Part shown: piece after piece, positions 1 to 6,887 of the stretch | Numbering within the stretch: the first letter of the stretch is position 1 | How the letters are laid out: the number at the start of each line of letters is the position of its first letter | From: Fimadaptatus sp948467645 | GTDB taxonomy: Bacteria > Bacillota > Clostridia > Christensenellales > Aristaeellaceae | Direction of reading: 5' to 3' | Length of the DNA stretch: 46,224 nucleotides | Assembly (NCBI GenBank): GCA_948467645.1 | Contig: CAOKFD010000021.1 | Span: 1 to 46,224, forward strand | Program-made: the position numbers and the translations under genes | The notes under the pieces: model-generated | The model's input: the letters and a program-made list of their open reading frames with translations, nothing else | Told to the model about the DNA's origin: nothing | Databases searched by the model: none

Positions 1-7
1 TGCAGAC

Positions 8-277
8 TCGGCGGTGAGGTTCACGCCCGCCAAAAGTAGGGCGGGCGCGAAAACTAACTATCCAGACGCGCAAAAAGATGTATGAGCAGCCATCCATGCC
101 GCGCCCACCATAAATTAGAGTGGGCGCGGAAGTTAGATCGCTGTCCTCGTGCTTCTGTACAAGCATCCTTCACGCTCGGAGAGCAGCAAAACAATAATCG
201 CAGCAAAGTTCCGTTAACAGTTAACGCATCGCCGCCTGCCCAAACTCCACAAGGTCAACCCTGTTCGACAGGGGTTG
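8..277. repeat. 270-bp structured dispersed repeat, copy 1
   Basis: This segment recurs at 25094-25362 in the same orientation with about 80-85 % identity by eye and nearly equal length (270 versus 269 bp). Both copies keep the same stem-loops: a CGCCCGCC/GGCGGGCG hairpin near the left end, a 10-bp CCGCGCCCAC/GTGGGCGCGG hairpin, a TGCTT/AAGCA hairpin and a terminal hairpin with a TTCG loop (256-277 here). At the terminal stem an A-T pair in this copy is a C-G pair in the other. Several frames are open in both copies on both strands, but substitutions show no clear codon-position bias, so I do not call a protein. Function unknown. Confidence 0.8.
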
Positions 278-301
278 GCAACAACCCCTTAACCATCCCG
301 G

Positions 302-381
302 AGCACAGCCAGTGCGCCGTGTCAAGGATGCCGAAGGCACGGCGTAGCCGCTTGTCCTTGACTCGGCGCGCTGGCTGTGCT
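302..381 (+). other. long imperfect hairpin (27-bp arms)
   Basis: Arms at 302-328 and 355-381 are inverted repeats matching at 25 of 27 positions. On a plus-strand transcript one of the two differences becomes a U-G wobble. The 26-nt loop holds a small GCC-GAA-GGC hairpin. There is no U-tract, so it is not a classical terminator. It lies just beyond the dispersed repeat and may be part of a larger repetitive unit. Confidence 0.6.
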
Positions 382-494
382 ACCCCCGTAACCATCCAGT
401 AACGCTGCGCCATATCCACATTTCATGTACGCCAAGTAATAATACCGCTTTTTACATTTTACACAATCATTGCCCGTTTCATCCCTCTATATGC

Positions 495-526
495 AAACAG
501 CCCATCGGAAGCAAGCCTCCGATGAG
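495..526 (-). terminator. probable terminator of the znu operon
   Basis: An inverted repeat CATCGGA/TCCGATG (503-509 with 518-524) lies 13 bp past the znuB stop and is followed on the minus strand by CTGTTTGCATAT. The T-run is short, so this is moderate evidence. Confidence 0.5.
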
Positions 527-537
527 CCATCGCCCTA

Positions 538-1368
538 TTACCTATGCATAACCGCGCGCAGTCCCAGCGTCACAAAGTACAGCGCCGCCGAGCACAGCAC
601 TATCGCCGCGCCCGCGCTGGTATTCAGGTAGAACGACAGTATCAATCCGCTCACGCCTGACACCAGACTTATTACCACTGCATACAGCGTATACCTGCGG
701 CTGTTCGTCGCGATATTCCTCGACGCGGCCGCAGGCAATATCAGCATCGAGTTTATCAAAAGCGTACCCACCCACTGTATGCACAGCATTACCACGATCG
801 CCATCAGCGCCGCGAACGCGCACTCGGTCGCGCGAGTATTAACTCCCCTGCTCTTTGCCCAGTCAGCGTTCACGCTGCACAGCAACATCCTATTATACAT
901 CGTCAGCCAGAACGCGATTACGGCCACGACCACGCACGCGAGCAGCCTCAGATCACCGCTCGTCACGCCCAGCACGTCGCCCACCAGCATTCCCTCATAT
1001 TTAGCCAGTCCGCCGCCGCCTGCCATTATCAGCAGGCCCAGTGCCATCGTAGTGGACGAAAACACGCTTATCACGGTATCCGCCGATGCGCTGCCGCGCT
1101 GTTTGACCAGTATCAGCAGCAGCGCCCATATCACGCCGAACGCCAGCATCGCGGGCAATTGATTTGTCATGCCCAGCACTATGCCTATGCCCACGCCGGT
1201 CAGCGCGCTATGTCCCAGCGCGTCCGAGAAAAACGCCATGCGCCCCGACACAGCCATAGTGCCCATCAGCGCCAGCGCGGGCGCGATCAGCACCACCGCC
1301 ACCAGCGCCACGTTCATGAATCCATACTGGCACCACTCAAACGGCAATGCCTTCAGAAATTCCGTCAT
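538..1368 (-). CDS. znuB: zinc/manganese ABC transporter, membrane permease
   Basis: Membrane channel subunit of an ABC-3 family metal importer, 276 aa. The chain is almost wholly hydrophobic with about eight predicted membrane spans. It contains the family-typical early stretch ALMGTMAVSGRMAFFSDALGH (split here only by family knowledge) and a SALTGVGIG motif near residue 50. The start at 1368 is chosen because it overlaps the ATPase stop in an ATGA arrangement. A longer frame reaching 1446 would run deep into znuC and is rejected. It is the last gene of the operon after the binding protein and ATPase. Zinc is favoured over manganese by the His-rich loop of the binding protein, not by anything in this subunit. 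Confidence 0.9.
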   Translation of the reverse strand: MTEFLKALPFEWCQYGFMNVALVAVVLIAPALALMGTMAVSGRMAFFSDALGHSALTGVGIGIVLGMTNQLPAMLAFGVIWALLLILVKQRGSASADTVISVFSSTTMALGLLIMAGGGGLAKYEGMLVGDVLGVTSGDLRLLACVVVAVIAFWLTMYNRMLLCSVNADWAKSRGVNTRATECAFAALMAIVVMLCIQWVGTLLINSMLILPAAASRNIATNSRRYTLYAVVISLVSGVSGLILSFYLNTSAGAAIVLCSAALYFVTLGLRAVMHR

Positions 1369-2114
1369 GCTGCGCCGCCCCCTATCCTGCCGAACTCGCT
1401 TATGAACTCCGGCGAAGCAAACACATCGTCCGGCGTGCCGTCGCACAGCACTGTGCCCTTAATCAGTATTGCGCGCTGAGCGTGCCTGCGCACCATGTCG
1501 AAATCGTGCGACACCAGCAGTATCGCCATATGCCTTTCCCTGAGCAGGTTTTCGACCATGTTATAGAACATATCAACGCCGTTCTGGTCCATGCCCGATA
1601 TGGGTTCGTCCAGTATCAGCAAATCAGGCATTGGGTCGAGCGCCAGCGCCAGCAGCACCCTTTGCAGCTCTCCGCCCGACAGCGCACCCACCCTGCGGTT
1701 AATCAGTCCCTCCACATGCGTAACGGACAGCAGATTGCGCGCGCGTTCCTTATCCTCTCTCGACGGCCCCAGCCACGATGGGCGGCCGCCTATTGCCGAC
1801 TGAACCAAATCCATCACGCTCACGGGCGTATCCACGTCCATGTCCAGTCGCTGAGGCACATATCCCACGCGCACCTGACTTAGCGTACTGCCGTCGTGCT
1901 TGAAGTGCGCTATATTGCCGTCGTGCGGGATTATGCCCATCAGCGCCTTTAACAGCGTGGTCTTGCCCGCACCGTTGGGGCCGATTAGTGCGGTCAGCTC
2001 GCCGCAATGTATGTGCAGGTTTATATCGCGCAGCAGCACGCTGTGGCCGCGGCGCACGTTTACGTTATCCATTTCAATGCGGCACAGGTCGCATTTGCCC
2101 TCATGCGTCGGCAT
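1365..2114 (-). CDS. znuC: zinc/manganese ABC transporter, ATP-binding subunit
   Basis: Cytoplasmic ATPase that powers the metal importer, 249 aa, the usual length. Visible motifs in order are Walker A GPNGAGKTT (about residues 46-54), Q-loop in VGYVPQR, signature LSGGELQR, Walker B LLILDEP and the H-loop VSHD. The start overlaps the end of znuA by 14 bp, and a GGAGG sits 9 nt upstream of the ATG. The stop overlaps the znuB start (ATGA), indicating translational coupling. Cysteines occur near the N-terminus (CDLC), which is not typical of the family core and may be incidental. Confidence 0.93.
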   Translation of the reverse strand: MPTHEGKCDLCRIEMDNVNVRRGHSVLLRDINLHIHCGELTALIGPNGAGKTTLLKALMGIIPHDGNIAHFKHDGSTLSQVRVGYVPQRLDMDVDTPVSVMDLVQSAIGGRPSWLGPSREDKERARNLLSVTHVEGLINRRVGALSGGELQRVLLALALDPMPDLLILDEPISGMDQNGVDMFYNMVENLLRERHMAILLVSHDFDMVRRHAQRAILIKGTVLCDGTPDDVFASPEFISEFGRIGGGAA

Positions 2115-3033
2115 TTTCCAAAGCCTCCTTCAGCGTTTGAGCGTCGGCCAGTATGCCGCGCTCGTATGCCTCCTCATCCATATCGCCCGATGTGAGCGAG
2201 TCCAGCGCGTATATCGCTATGCCGGTTTCGCGCGCCAGCACTTCGGCGGCGCGTTCGGAATACGCCTTTTCCACGAACAGTGCGCGTATGTCCATATCGC
2301 GCACGTCGTCTACCAGCCGCGCCATATCGCGCGTACGCGGCATTTCGCCCGGCTCCTGACCAAGCGATGCGACTATCTCTATGCCATAGTCGCGCGCTAA
2401 GTACTCAAATGCCGGGTGCGACGTGACTATCTTAGCGCCCTGCACGCCGCTCAGCAGCTCCTCGACCTGCTTATCCAGTTTGTTCAGGCGCTCGATGTAT
2501 GCGTCCGCGTTTTTGCGGTATGCGTCGGCGTGCGCCGGGTCCTGCTCAATAAGCCCTTCCGCGATGTTTTCGACCTGCTTTATCGCCTGTTTGGGCGACA
2601 TCCATACGTGCGCGTTTTCGTCGCTGTGATCGTGGCCGTCGTGATCATGGTCATGATCGTGATCTTCATCTTCGTCATCGTCGCATATCAGGTCTATGCC
2701 CTCGCTCGCGACAATGACCGGCTTTTGCTGGTCAGTCAGTATTTTGTCGGTAAAGCTCTCCATGCCCGCGCCGTTTATCACCACAACATCTGCGGCGTGA
2801 ATCATACGCATGTCGCCCGTGCGAAGTGTGTAGTCGTGCAGACAACCCACGTTCTGCTCGGCCATGTTTTTGACGTTTACGCCGTCGATACCGCCCGCCA
2901 CGTTTACCGTCAGCAGGTACATCGGGTAAAACGACGTGAGCACCTCAAACGCCTGCCCATCCGCCATGCCCGGCGCGCACGCAAGGCACATGCCTGCGCT
3001 TACCAGAAGCGCGATAAGTTTGTTTTTCAGCAT
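2101..3033 (-). CDS. znuA: zinc ABC transporter, substrate-binding protein
   Basis: Extracytoplasmic metal-binding protein of the cluster A-I (ZnuA/AdcA/TroA) family, 310 aa. The start at 3033 gives a clean N-terminal signal segment (MLKNKLIALLVSAGM). The cysteines that follow could be lipobox-like but are not a textbook lipobox. Candidate metal ligands are His66 (LHDYT), His142 (NAHVW) and His206 (SHPAF). A long Asp/His-rich loop at residues 118-138 (HDHDHDHDGHDH) is the hallmark of zinc-specific members. An upstream in-frame extension to 3195 would begin inside the 5' leader palindrome and is rejected. First gene of the znu operon, with its own promoter about 200 bp upstream. Confidence 0.92.
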   Translation of the reverse strand: MLKNKLIALLVSAGMCLACAPGMADGQAFEVLTSFYPMYLLTVNVAGGIDGVNVKNMAEQNVGCLHDYTLRTGDMRMIHAADVVVINGAGMESFTDKILTDQQKPVIVASEGIDLICDDDEDEDHDHDHDHDGHDHSDENAHVWMSPKQAIKQVENIAEGLIEQDPAHADAYRKNADAYIERLNKLDKQVEELLSGVQGAKIVTSHPAFEYLARDYGIEIVASLGQEPGEMPRTRDMARLVDDVRDMDIRALFVEKAYSERAAEVLARETGIAIYALDSLTSGDMDEEAYERGILADAQTLKEALENADA

Positions 3034-3183
3034 CCTTTCGATTATTCCTTGCCTTTCATTAACCCGAATGCGTTTTGGTCTGTTCAGTCGGCGCACACTG
3101 CCTTTGCTTCTCCCTTTCCTTCCATATAATATTTGATTTGTATTTGCCGCCAACCTCACATCAAAACGCGCTCTAAAAAACTC

Positions 3184-3207
3184 GCCGCACGGCATATGCC
3201 GCGCGGC
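3184..3207 (-). other. palindrome in the znuA 5' leader
   Basis: A 24-bp near-perfect inverted repeat (GCCGC-CGGCAT-ATGCCG-GCGGC with one mismatch) lies just downstream of the predicted transcription start and about 150 nt before znuA. It could fold in the mRNA or serve as an operator; no zinc repressor gene is present in the window. Confidence 0.5.
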
Positions 3208-3226
3208 TTAATGCAACTCATTCGCG

Positions 3227-3255
3227 ATTATAATAGTGAATCGCCAAATTGTCAA
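3227..3255 (-). promoter_or_regulatory. sigma-A promoter of the znu operon
   Basis: On the minus strand TTGACA (3250-3255) is followed after exactly 17 nt by TATAAT (3227-3232), a consensus housekeeping promoter. The predicted start near 3220 gives a leader of about 185 nt. Confidence 0.9.
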
Positions 3256-3299
3256 TAGCTCTTGATTGCGTTTGAGTACAAATTGCAAGTTGTTTGCGT

Positions 3300-4055
3300 T
3301 TACAGTCGTACCGCCGCGTCCAGCGCCACAATGACGAGCCTGTCGGTATCATTATCAGGCATAGCGCCCAGTGTGCGCGTATCCCATTCTGCGCCCGCCA
3401 GACTGTCCGCGCCGTAAAACACCTGCGCGAACTTCACCTGTCTGAACTGCGCCACGGCCGCCAGCCCCGCGCACTCCATCTCGACTACGCCGCAGCCCTG
3501 CCCGGCGCGGCGGCGCACGTTTTCGCGCGTCTCGCGGTACGGCGCGTCGGTCGTCCATGTGCGCGTACGGGTGTATTTAAGTCCCATTTCGTCCAGCGCG
3601 CGCGTCAGCCCATCCGCACTGGGTACGTCCACAAAATCGCTTGCCGCCACATAGTGATAGCTCGCGCCCTCGTCGCGGTATGCGGCTGTGGGCACTATCA
3701 AGTGGCCCTCGGCTATGCCCGCGTCCAGACATCCGCACGAGCCAATCGCCAGAAAAGTCCGCGCGCCCAGCGCGATCAGTTCCTCCATGACCATCGCCGC
3801 GCCGCCGCTGCCCTCGAACGACACGCATACTGCAATGTCCCTGCCCTGCCATTTAAGCGCATATACCGGGATTTCATACACGGCATAGTGGAGCTTGGTT
3901 ATCTCCCGCGCGCCCGGCTGGCCGGCGGCGAAGTCCACCATGCGGCGGTTGAACGCGATCAGCGCGATTTCGGGAAAGCCCTCCAGCGGCTTGTATACGT
4001 CGCATGGGCTGAACACCGCGCTGCTTTGCGCGTCAAACGAATCGACTATACTCAT
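3300..4055 (-). CDS. nucleoside phosphorylase family protein
   Basis: Phosphorolytic cleavage of a nucleoside to free base and (deoxy)ribose-1-phosphate is the family reaction. The protein is 251 aa, close to the usual 240-280. The glycine-rich phosphate-site segment FEGSGGAAMVMEEL and IGSCGCL (mid-protein) and the VEMECAGLAAVA motif near residue 190 place it in the PNP/UDP (uridine/purine phosphorylase) superfamily. Substrate cannot be fixed from sequence; uridine-phosphorylase-like is my best guess. The start at 4055 has AGGAGG 7 nt upstream; an alternative ATG at 4061 would be only 1 nt from it. It follows the alpha-galactosidase gene by 22 bp and is probably co-transcribed with it, an unexplained pairing. 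Confidence 0.83.
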   Translation of the reverse strand: MSIVDSFDAQSSAVFSPCDVYKPLEGFPEIALIAFNRRMVDFAAGQPGAREITKLHYAVYEIPVYALKWQGRDIAVCVSFEGSGGAAMVMEELIALGARTFLAIGSCGCLDAGIAEGHLIVPTAAYRDEGASYHYVAASDFVDVPSADGLTRALDEMGLKYTRTRTWTTDAPYRETRENVRRRAGQGCGVVEMECAGLAAVAQFRQVKFAQVFYGADSLAGAEWDTRTLGAMPDNDTDRLVIVALDAAVRL

Positions 4056-4077
4056 GCGCATACCTCCTGAAAATTAT

Positions 4078-5370
4078 TTATTCGCGCTTCAGCCTTATCA
4101 GCGTGCCTTCGTGCGCGCCCAGCTTTACGCACAGCATCTCGCCGTCGTTCATGATGTGCCGTTCCTTCCATGCATCGGTTGCGTCGAACTTGCCTGTCAA
4201 TCCTGCCTCAGCCAGCGTTATCGAGGCCGCGCGGGTTTCATTTTCCAGATTGAACAGACCCACGCACGCTCCTTCCTGCGTATCGCACGCCCACGCACCT
4301 ATACCGCCGCGCCGGAATATCATTCGCGTGCCGTTCGAGTGCTGATTTACGTCCAGCGCATAATCGTTGGTCAGCAGCGACCGCGTGAAGTCGTCCATGC
4401 CGGGCATGTCGCAGCCCAGTATCAGCGGCGAACGCGCGATGCACCACAGCGACATCAGGAAGTACTGCTCGTTCTGGGTAAAGTTGGTCATACGCGGCTT
4501 GTTCCACTCGCTGTTGGAGCGCACCGACAGCCTGCCTATCGGTATCATGTCCGCGTCGGGATAATGGCCTTCGCTCAGGTAGGGCAGCCACTTGGTCAGC
4601 AGGTCGAACTGCTCGTCCAGCGCCTTCCAGCTGTCCCAGAAGTCGTTGGATATGCGCCACATGTTGGTGCATTCCGAAACGGTTCTGGCCGCATTAAGCG
4701 AATACATTCCGGGCGAGGAAGAAAATACGATATTGCGGCCGCACTTGTCGATCGCATTGCGGATAATGCGCGCCTCGTCCTCGTAATAGTCGTCCTCCTT
4801 CCAGAAGTACTGCATGTGCGACATGTCGTCCACCTTGACCAGATCAACGCCCCATTCGGCATAGAGCCGGAATATGGAGTCGTAATACGCCTGCGCGCCC
4901 GGATGCTTCGTGTTCAGGCCGTACATGTCCATGTTCCATGGGCACACGTTGTCGCCGACGGCCACGTCACGCGCGGTGTATTCGGTGCCCAGCACTGGGC
5001 AGTCGGCATAGACCGCCTGCCGTGGTATGCCACGCAGTATGTGTATGCCGAATTTAAGCCCCATCGCGTGAACTGCGTCGGCCAGCGGCTTAAAGCCTGC
5101 GCCGCCCTTAGCCGAGGGGAAGCGGTTCTCAGCGGGCATCTGGCGGCCGTACTTGTCCATGCAGAGCTTGGGCAGGTTGCGGTACTCGGTGCCCTGTGCG
5201 CCCGGCTCGCTCCATTCGATGTCCACGGTCACGTACTCCCAGCCGTGTACTTTAAGGTTGTCAGCCATGAAGCGCGCGTTGGCCAGCACCTCGTCCTCGC
5301 GCACGCTCGCGCCGTAGCAGTCCCAGCTGTTCCAACCCATCGGCGGGGTTTGCAGAAACGTATTGCTCAT
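4078..5370 (-). CDS. alpha-galactosidase-like glycoside hydrolase, family GH27
   Basis: Predicted retaining alpha-galactosidase (or relative acting on terminal alpha-linked galactose or N-acetylgalactosamine), 430 aa. The N-terminus has the GH27 hallmark PPMGWNSWD. The YVTVDIEWSEP strand follows, then LVKVDDM with the probable nucleophile Asp181, and RISNDFWDSW with the probable acid/base Asp243. A C-terminal beta domain ends the protein. There is no signal peptide, so it is likely cytoplasmic and acts on imported oligosaccharides. The start at 5370 is preferred because upstream in-frame codons overlap the promoter. No sugar transporter or regulator is adjacent. First gene of a two-gene operon with the phosphorylase. 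Confidence 0.87.
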   Translation of the reverse strand: MSNTFLQTPPMGWNSWDCYGASVREDEVLANARFMADNLKVHGWEYVTVDIEWSEPGAQGTEYRNLPKLCMDKYGRQMPAENRFPSAKGGAGFKPLADAVHAMGLKFGIHILRGIPRQAVYADCPVLGTEYTARDVAVGDNVCPWNMDMYGLNTKHPGAQAYYDSIFRLYAEWGVDLVKVDDMSHMQYFWKEDDYYEDEARIIRNAIDKCGRNIVFSSSPGMYSLNAARTVSECTNMWRISNDFWDSWKALDEQFDLLTKWLPYLSEGHYPDADMIPIGRLSVRSNSEWNKPRMTNFTQNEQYFLMSLWCIARSPLILGCDMPGMDDFTRSLLTNDYALDVNQHSNGTRMIFRRGGIGAWACDTQEGACVGLFNLENETRAASITLAEAGLTGKFDATDAWKERHIMNDGEMLCVKLGAHEGTLIRLKRE

Positions 5371-5430
5371 TATAGCGCTCTCACTTTCGCAAAGTATAAT
5401 CGCGGCGGCCGCGCCGCAGTCGTTATCGAA

Positions 5431-5459
5431 AGTATAACGCAAATGCCCGCGCAAGTCAA
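5431..5459 (-). promoter_or_regulatory. sigma-A promoter of the GH27-phosphorylase operon
   Basis: TTGACT (5454-5459) and TATACT (5431-5436) on the minus strand are separated by 17 nt. A second TATACT-like hexamer nearer the gene has no partner at proper spacing. Confidence 0.8.
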
Positions 5460-5509
5460 CGCCGCGCGGGCATACTGTGGCCGATATAACTATTCTCCAG
5501 TATAAAGCG

Positions 5510-5554
5510 CCCTGTCCAGCGCAGTCCGCTCATTCGAGCTTTCACTGAACAGGG
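5510..5554 (-). other. two-stem structure between mnmA and the GH27 promoter
   Basis: On the minus strand CCCTGTTCAG (5545-5554) pairs with CTGGACAGGG (5510-5519), with one U-G wobble, and encloses an inner hairpin GCTC-GAAT-GAGC. It lies about 80 nt past the mnmA stop. The wobble works on the minus but not the plus transcript, which fits an mRNA 3' structure. There is no U-tract after it on the minus strand; on the plus side it is followed by a T-rich stretch. Confidence 0.5.
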
Positions 5555-5635
5555 TTTCGTTTTAGTCAGAAAGTGCAGCTATCAAAGCTGCTCAATTCTG
5601 CCTGAACAGTCTGACACTACAAATACTTTGCCGCC

Positions 5636-6718
5636 TCACAGCGCCGCGCGCACGGTGCCGCCGCCCAGGCAATAGTCGCCTACATACACGACCGCCGCCT
5701 GTCCCGGAGTAACGGCGCGCTGCTTCTGCGCAAAGTCCAGCCGGAAGCCGTCGTTAGTAAGCGCAAGGTACGCATCCTGAAGCGGCTGACGATGCCGCAG
5801 GCGCACCTTGCATTCCAGCCGCTCGCCCGGCTCGACTGGCGCGTGACCCGCAGCCCAGCTGGGCAGTTCACACTCGGCGGCATCGCTGTACAACAGCGGC
5901 GAATCCTCGCCCTGCTCAACCAGCAGCACGTTATTTTGCAAGTCCTTGCCTACCACGAACCAGCGCCTGCCGTCACCCGAGCCGCCTATGCCCAGGCCGC
6001 GCCGCTGACCCAGCGTGTAGTACATCAATCCATCGTGATGACCCACGACCTTGCCGTCCAGCGTGCGCATGTCGCCCGGCTGTGCGGGCAGGTATTGCAT
6101 CAGAAATTTCTTAAAGTTGCGCTCGCCAATGAAGCATACGCCGGTCGAGTCCTTCTTCTGACTGACCGGGATGTTATTTTCGGCGGCGATGCGGCGCAGT
6201 TCGGGCTTGGTCATACCGCCTATCGGAAACATCGCGCGCGAAAGCGCGTGCTGACCCAGCATGTACAAAAAGTAAGTCTGATCCTTATTTTCGTCGGCGC
6301 TGCGGCGCAGCAGGTATTCGCCGCTGCGCTCCTCCACGCCCGCGTAATGGCCGGTCGCGAGCTTGTCCGCGCCCAGTTGGAGCGCGAAATCCAACAGCGT
6401 GCCGAACTTTATCTCTCGATTGCACAGCACGTCCGGATTAGGCGTGCGGCCGCGCCTGTACTCGTCGAGGAAGTACTTGAACACCCTGTCCATGTACTCG
6501 CGCGCGAAGTTGACCGAGTAATATGGTATGTCGATCGCGTCACATATGCGCTGCACGTCCTGCCAGTCCTGCGCGGAGGTGCACACGCCGTCCTCGTCCT
6601 GTTCCTCCCAGTTTTTCATAAACACGCCGATCACGTCGTAGCCCTGGCGTTTGAGCGTAAGCGCCGCCACGGCCGAGTCCACGCCGCCCGACATGCCCAC
6701 AACAATTCTCTGCGCCAT
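5636..6718 (-). CDS. mnmA: tRNA-specific 2-thiouridylase MnmA
   Basis: Thiolates U34 at the wobble position of tRNA-Glu, tRNA-Gln and tRNA-Lys using ATP and a persulfide sulfur donor, in the cytoplasm. The protein is 360 aa, the normal length. The PP-loop VGMSGGVDSAV lies at residues 7-17. The two catalytic cysteines are Cys99 (NPDVLCNREIKFG) and Cys195 (STGVCFIGERNF). The TRAM-like C-terminal domain is complete. The start at 6718 has GAGG 6 nt upstream and lies one base after the stop of a 25-codon ORF; an alternative TTG at 6730 lies inside that ORF and is rejected. No cysteine desulfurase gene is adjacent. Confidence 0.96.
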   Translation of the reverse strand: MAQRIVVGMSGGVDSAVAALTLKRQGYDVIGVFMKNWEEQDEDGVCTSAQDWQDVQRICDAIDIPYYSVNFAREYMDRVFKYFLDEYRRGRTPNPDVLCNREIKFGTLLDFALQLGADKLATGHYAGVEERSGEYLLRRSADENKDQTYFLYMLGQHALSRAMFPIGGMTKPELRRIAAENNIPVSQKKDSTGVCFIGERNFKKFLMQYLPAQPGDMRTLDGKVVGHHDGLMYYTLGQRRGLGIGGSGDGRRWFVVGKDLQNNVLLVEQGEDSPLLYSDAAECELPSWAAGHAPVEPGERLECKVRLRHRQPLQDAYLALTNDGFRLDFAQKQRAVTPGQAAVVYVGDYCLGGGTVRAAL

Positions 6719-6719
6719 A

Positions 6720-6797
6720 TCAGTCCTCAAACAGCGCCGCGTTCAGACGGCGCTCGCCGGTATCGGGCAATATTGCGATTTCGACCTGTACTGACAT
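6720..6797 (-). CDS. 25-aa small ORF coupled to mnmA (possible leader peptide)
   Basis: A short frame starts MSVQVEIAILP and ends LNAALFED. AAGGAG lies 7 nt before the ATG at 6797, and an earlier in-frame ATG at 6803 is only 1 nt from it. Its TGA is one base before the mnmA ATG, and the mnmA ribosome binding site lies in its last codons, the geometry of translational coupling. I do not recognise the sequence. It carries one Gln and three Glu codons among 25, the amino acids whose tRNAs MnmA modifies, which is suggestive but weak. It could be a leader peptide, a truncated gene remnant or a chance frame. Confidence 0.5.
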   Translation of the reverse strand: MSVQVEIAILPDTGERRLNAALFED

Positions 6798-6830
6798 ACT
6801 CATTCTCCTTAAACATTATGCGCAAATGCC

Positions 6831-6854
6831 GCCGCCCGCATGTGCGGGCCGCGG
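6831..6854 (-). other. hairpin between the Pro-Thr-repeat gene and mnmA
   Basis: GCCCGCA (6834-6840) and TGCGGGC (6843-6849) form a very tight GC-rich stem-loop. No U-tract follows on the minus strand, so it may not stop transcription into mnmA. Its role is unclear. Confidence 0.4.
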
Positions 6855-6887
6855 CCTTGCGTGTTGTGCTAAATGTGGTTAGCGGGC

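Noticed and set aside
82..402. 106-aa plus-strand ORF in the first repeat
   Set aside because: No ribosome binding site, and several frames are open in the repeat on both strands; substitutions between copies do not favour this frame.
3895..5505. 536-codon plus-strand open frame over the GH27 and phosphorylase genes
   Set aside because: Both underlying minus-strand genes have diagnostic motifs, so this frame is an effect of GC-rich codon use.
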